Below are positions 56,151 through 58,606 of a stretch of DNA of 58,606 bases, one piece after another. The stretch spans positions 1-58,606 of the forward strand of contig CAYMKI010000003.1 in NCBI GenBank assembly GCA_964390695.1, read 5' to 3'. The DNA is from CAWACC01 sp964390695 (lineage in GTDB: Bacteria > Chlamydiota > Chlamydiia > Chlamydiales > Parachlamydiaceae). The notes below the pieces were generated by a model. The model saw nothing but the letters and a program-made list of their open reading frames with translations, ran no database searches and was not told the origin of the DNA. A program made the position numbers and the translations under genes. Numbering within the stretch: position 1 is the stretch's first letter; every line of letters starts with the position of its first letter.

Positions 56151-58421
56151 TTATTCCTCTTTGTCAGCGATCATTTGCGGCGAGATTTTCTCGAGGTAGC
56201 TTAAGACCCCATCGGGAGTGAGTACTTGAGGCAAAATCTGCGGTGCTTCTTCGGGGTTGGAGCTATACAGCACATATAAAGGGACCCCGCTGCGGCCGAA
56301 TTTTTTCAGTGCGGCAGTGATTTTGGGATCGTTTTTGGTCCAGTCGGCCTTCATGCGTACAACCCCCAGCTGTTCGAATTTGGCTTCGACATCCGGCGAG
56401 GACAGCACTAGGTGGTTGGCTTGACAGATCAAGCACCATTTTGCTGTGAAATCCACAAATACCGGCACGCCCTTTTTGCGTAGGTTGGCGATTTTTGATT
56501 CGGAGAAAGGCTGCCAGATTTTATTGTCGTGAGATTTTTGCAAAGAGGCTAAAGCGATGACTTGCGGAGAGACGCTGCGCGAGATGATGAAGCCGCTGGT
56601 TGTCAAGCACAGAAGCGTCAGCACATAGCTGATGGTGCGTACTTTTTTGGAGTACACGGGCGGAGACCATTTTCCATATATCCAGCTGCCTAGGGCCAGA
56701 AAGAAGAGGGCGCACAACAATAAAATGAGGCCAAGTGTGCTGGTTTGGGCACCGAATACCCACAGCAGCCAAAGCACCGTGGCAAACATGAGGAAGCCCA
56801 TGGCTTCTTTGAAAGCCACCATCCACTCTCCCGGTTTGGGCAGGTAGCGCAGCCATTGAGGGTAATAAGCTAGGAAGAGGTAAGGCGAGGCCATGCCCAT
56901 ACCCAGCACGGTAAATACGAGTAAAGCCTTGAAGGGAGGCAGTGTGACTGCAAATCCGATGGCCGAACCTAAAAAGGGTCCTGTGCAGGGAGTGGCGACA
57001 GTCGTAGCGAGAATGCCGCTGAAAAATGAACTGCCCAATCCTTTATGAGAAGAAGACTGTCCAGAGCCGGCTAAAGCCGACATCGACAAGCCTAATTCGA
57101 AAACACCCATAGAGCTTAGCCCAAAAAGGGTTAGAATAGCTGCAAGCACAGCTACAAAGATCGGTTCTTGCAGTTGAAATCCCCAGCCTGCGCTGCGGCC
57201 GTAGGCTTGCAAGATCAGCATGACGCCGGCCAGCACCCAGAAGGAAAGGATCACCCCGAGGCTGAAGGCTATGCCATGTTTCAAGATTTCCCAGCGGTTT
57301 TGTCCGGACAGTTTGACAAAGCTCAAGATTTTAAAAGATACCACCGGTAAAACGCAAGGCATGAGGTTCAGCAGCAAGCCGCCTAAAAAGGCAAACAGCA
57401 GGGCCAGTAAGAGGCCGCCTTCAAATTCTTGGGTTGGGGTGGAGGTGTGCGCTTTTGTGGAGTCTGTTTCCAGAGTTAGTTTTAAGGCTTCCTTTTCTTT
57501 GGTGTCGAGCATGGCGACGGGACCGGGATCTGCGGCATGTTTCTCTTGGATGGGCACATGCACCTCCAAGGCCTTTCGGACAGCGTTAGGATCGTTGGAG
57601 TTCAAGACCACCACACCGCTTAAGAAAGCGGCTTTAGAGTCGGATCCATCGACATCTTTCAAAGAAATCACATAGTGACTTAAGTCATCTGTTTTCGGGT
57701 GCAAGGCGGCAGGTGTTTTGTGATCGATCAGCGTTTGATGTGCGGGAAAGAAGATGGCAGAATGATAATGCAGGCCTTCATGCTCGGGAGCTTGCAGGTG
57801 CAGCTTGATCTGATCGTCTTTGCGGTAGGCATACATGTGCCAGTGTTTTTGCGGCATTTGGGCACGGGCTTTGCCGAAGTCTAGAACGTAACGGTTGTGT
57901 GGTACAGGCGGACTGAAGCTCACCGGGATATTTTTAGCTGCCGTACTTGAGCCGGGCAAGCAGGTCTCTTCGGAGCATACTAGCCAGTCGATATTTGCGC
58001 CGATTTCGATGAGGGAGTCTTTAGGCAGAGATTGGGGTGGTGTGATGGGAGTCAGCAGCCACACTTCGCCTTCATAGCCGTAGCCGATGAGAGAGCTGAG
58101 GTCGAAGCGTTGGGGGTAGGGCCACTCGGTTTCACCCGCGATAAAGCCAGGGGGGAGCTGCCATTCGATATCGATGGCCATGCCTGAATCACCGGGATTT
58201 TTCCAGTAAGCGTGCCATCCATTTTCGAGTTTTAATTGGATCGCCACCCAAAAAGTCTGTCCGGGTTGGAGGGTTTCGTTTTCGGGGATGAGTTCGACGT
58301 GCAGGGGAGTGGATTCGTTATCGGCGGGAGTTTCATGGGCAAGTAAGCACACCGAGGAGGTGAAGAAGAGCAGGGCCAGCAAGATAAATTGAAATATTTG
58401 CATATTTTTTTTTCTTTGCAC
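56151..58421 (-). CDS. dsbD: DsbD-like thiol:disulfide interchange protein
   Basis: This 756-residue inner-membrane protein passes electrons from cytoplasmic thioredoxin to periplasmic substrates. It has a signal peptide (to about residue 28), a periplasmic N-domain of the ScsB/DsbD type with VCSEETC, an eight-helix CcdA-like core with paired Cys in NLMPCVLPVV and ATPCTGPFLG, and a C-terminal thioredoxin-like domain with AKWCLICQ. The start is GTG 58421, six bases after AAGGAG. It overlaps nothing and is divergent from the exbB/tolQ gene. In a chlamydia this enzyme fits the disulfide-rich envelope, and it may service the Cys-rich Pal. Confidence 0.92.
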   Translation of the reverse strand: MQRKKNMQIFQFILLALLFFTSSVCLLAHETPADNESTPLHVELIPENETLQPGQTFWVAIQLKLENGWHAYWKNPGDSGMAIDIEWQLPPGFIAGETEWPYPQRFDLSSLIGYGYEGEVWLLTPITPPQSLPKDSLIEIGANIDWLVCSEETCLPGSSTAAKNIPVSFSPPVPHNRYVLDFGKARAQMPQKHWHMYAYRKDDQIKLHLQAPEHEGLHYHSAIFFPAHQTLIDHKTPAALHPKTDDLSHYVISLKDVDGSDSKAAFLSGVVVLNSNDPNAVRKALEVHVPIQEKHAADPGPVAMLDTKEKEALKLTLETDSTKAHTSTPTQEFEGGLLLALLFAFLGGLLLNLMPCVLPVVSFKILSFVKLSGQNRWEILKHGIAFSLGVILSFWVLAGVMLILQAYGRSAGWGFQLQEPIFVAVLAAILTLFGLSSMGVFELGLSMSALAGSGQSSSHKGLGSSFFSGILATTVATPCTGPFLGSAIGFAVTLPPFKALLVFTVLGMGMASPYLFLAYYPQWLRYLPKPGEWMVAFKEAMGFLMFATVLWLLWVFGAQTSTLGLILLLCALFFLALGSWIYGKWSPPVYSKKVRTISYVLTLLCLTTSGFIISRSVSPQVIALASLQKSHDNKIWQPFSESKIANLRKKGVPVFVDFTAKWCLICQANHLVLSSPDVEAKFEQLGVVRMKADWTKNDPKITAALKKFGRSGVPLYVLYSSNPEEAPQILPQVLTPDGVLSYLEKISPQMIADKEE

Positions 58422-58476
58422 TATTTTCTCCTTATATTAATATGCTCATTAAGTAAATATTATACAGGAAAATGGA

Positions 58477-58606
58477 ATGAAAGTAAATACTTCATTTTTG
58501 TTAACAAACCCTTTTTTCGAGGCGTATTATCATTCGGACTTTTTGGGAAAAGCCATCATTATGGCTCTGTTCCTCTTGTCAATATGTACCTGGGTGATTT
58601 TGATCC
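58477..58606 (+). CDS. ExbB/TolQ proton-channel protein, 5' part only
   Basis: The gene runs off the window; 43 codons are visible. They encode a short periplasmic N-terminus and the start of a first membrane helix (AIIMALFLLSICTWVILI), as in ExbB/TolQ/MotA-family proton channels. AGGA lies eight bases before ATG 58477. In Chlamydiaceae exbB follows dsbD at this point, which supports the call. It would power the Tol-Pal system with the Pal encoded at 5135-5854. Confidence 0.7.
   Translation, partial: MKVNTSFLLTNPFFEAYYHSDFLGKAIIMALFLLSICTWVILI

Overview
The window looks like a draft scaffold from an environmental, amoeba-associated member of the Chlamydiae (Parachlamydia/Waddlia/Simkania-like) rather than Chlamydiaceae proper. 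The evidence is a chlamydial NTT-type ATP/ADP translocase, a single-chain SecD-SecF fusion, a YtgABCD-type metal ABC operon, a Pal plus LysM-protein pair, a TatD-DsbD-ExbB/TolQ neighbourhood, and a large set of eukaryotic-like or host-directed genes (F-box, LRR, ankyrin, Inc-like coiled-coil membrane proteins, papain-fold proteases). I cannot name the species from sequence alone. No rRNA, tRNA, CRISPR array or transposase gene was seen. Three runs of N (15398-15407, 17473-17572, 35848-35857) mark assembly gaps.

Layout. 0-5 kb: TraB/GumN-like protein, then a minus-strand F-box protein and an LRR protein side by side. 5-13 kb: envelope and housekeeping genes (pal, LysM protein, murI, metK), a 904-residue coiled-coil protein and ruvC. 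12.65-13.67 kb: gene-free, made of dispersed repeats and a strong palindrome. 13.7-19.3 kb: an accessory lipid cassette with a fatty acyl-AMP ligase and an acyl-CoA dehydrogenase on the plus strand facing a minus-strand alpha/beta hydrolase and acyl carrier protein, separated by a tandem-repeat region containing a scaffold gap. 19.3-22.7 kb: two Inc-like bilobed membrane/coiled-coil proteins and an unknown protein on the same strand as the acyl carrier protein. 23-29.6 kb: a tRNA nucleotidyltransferase, SpoU methylase and RsgA run, a LOG protein, a methyltransferase and unknown genes. 30.3-35.2 kb: a compact six-gene minus-strand operon mrp-DUF971-ytgA-ytgB-ytgC-ytgD. 35.6-42.8 kb: a candidate Euo-like regulator, NTT translocase and SecDF. 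42.9-49.5 kb: accessory genes (helical-repeat secreted protein, C39-like protease, secreted P-loop kinase, ankyrin protein) around another dispersed-repeat copy. 49.5-58.6 kb: sensor kinase, M24 peptidase, mutL, tatD, dsbD and the start of exbB/tolQ.

How the genes fit together. ATP import (NTT), metal uptake (Ytg) and a probable Fe-S/ATPase helper (Mrp plus DUF971) are typical of an obligate intracellular lifestyle. The F-box/LRR pair, the two papain-fold candidates, the Inc-like pair and the secreted kinase form a plausible set of host-interaction proteins. The most unusual unit is the FAAL / acyl-CoA dehydrogenase / ACP / hydrolase set. It contains the parts needed to activate a free fatty acid, load it on a carrier, desaturate it and release it, and its ACP half is contiguous with Inc-like membrane proteins. 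The dispersed repeat family (at least four copies, with a hairpin whose two arms change together) punctuates the accessory segments.
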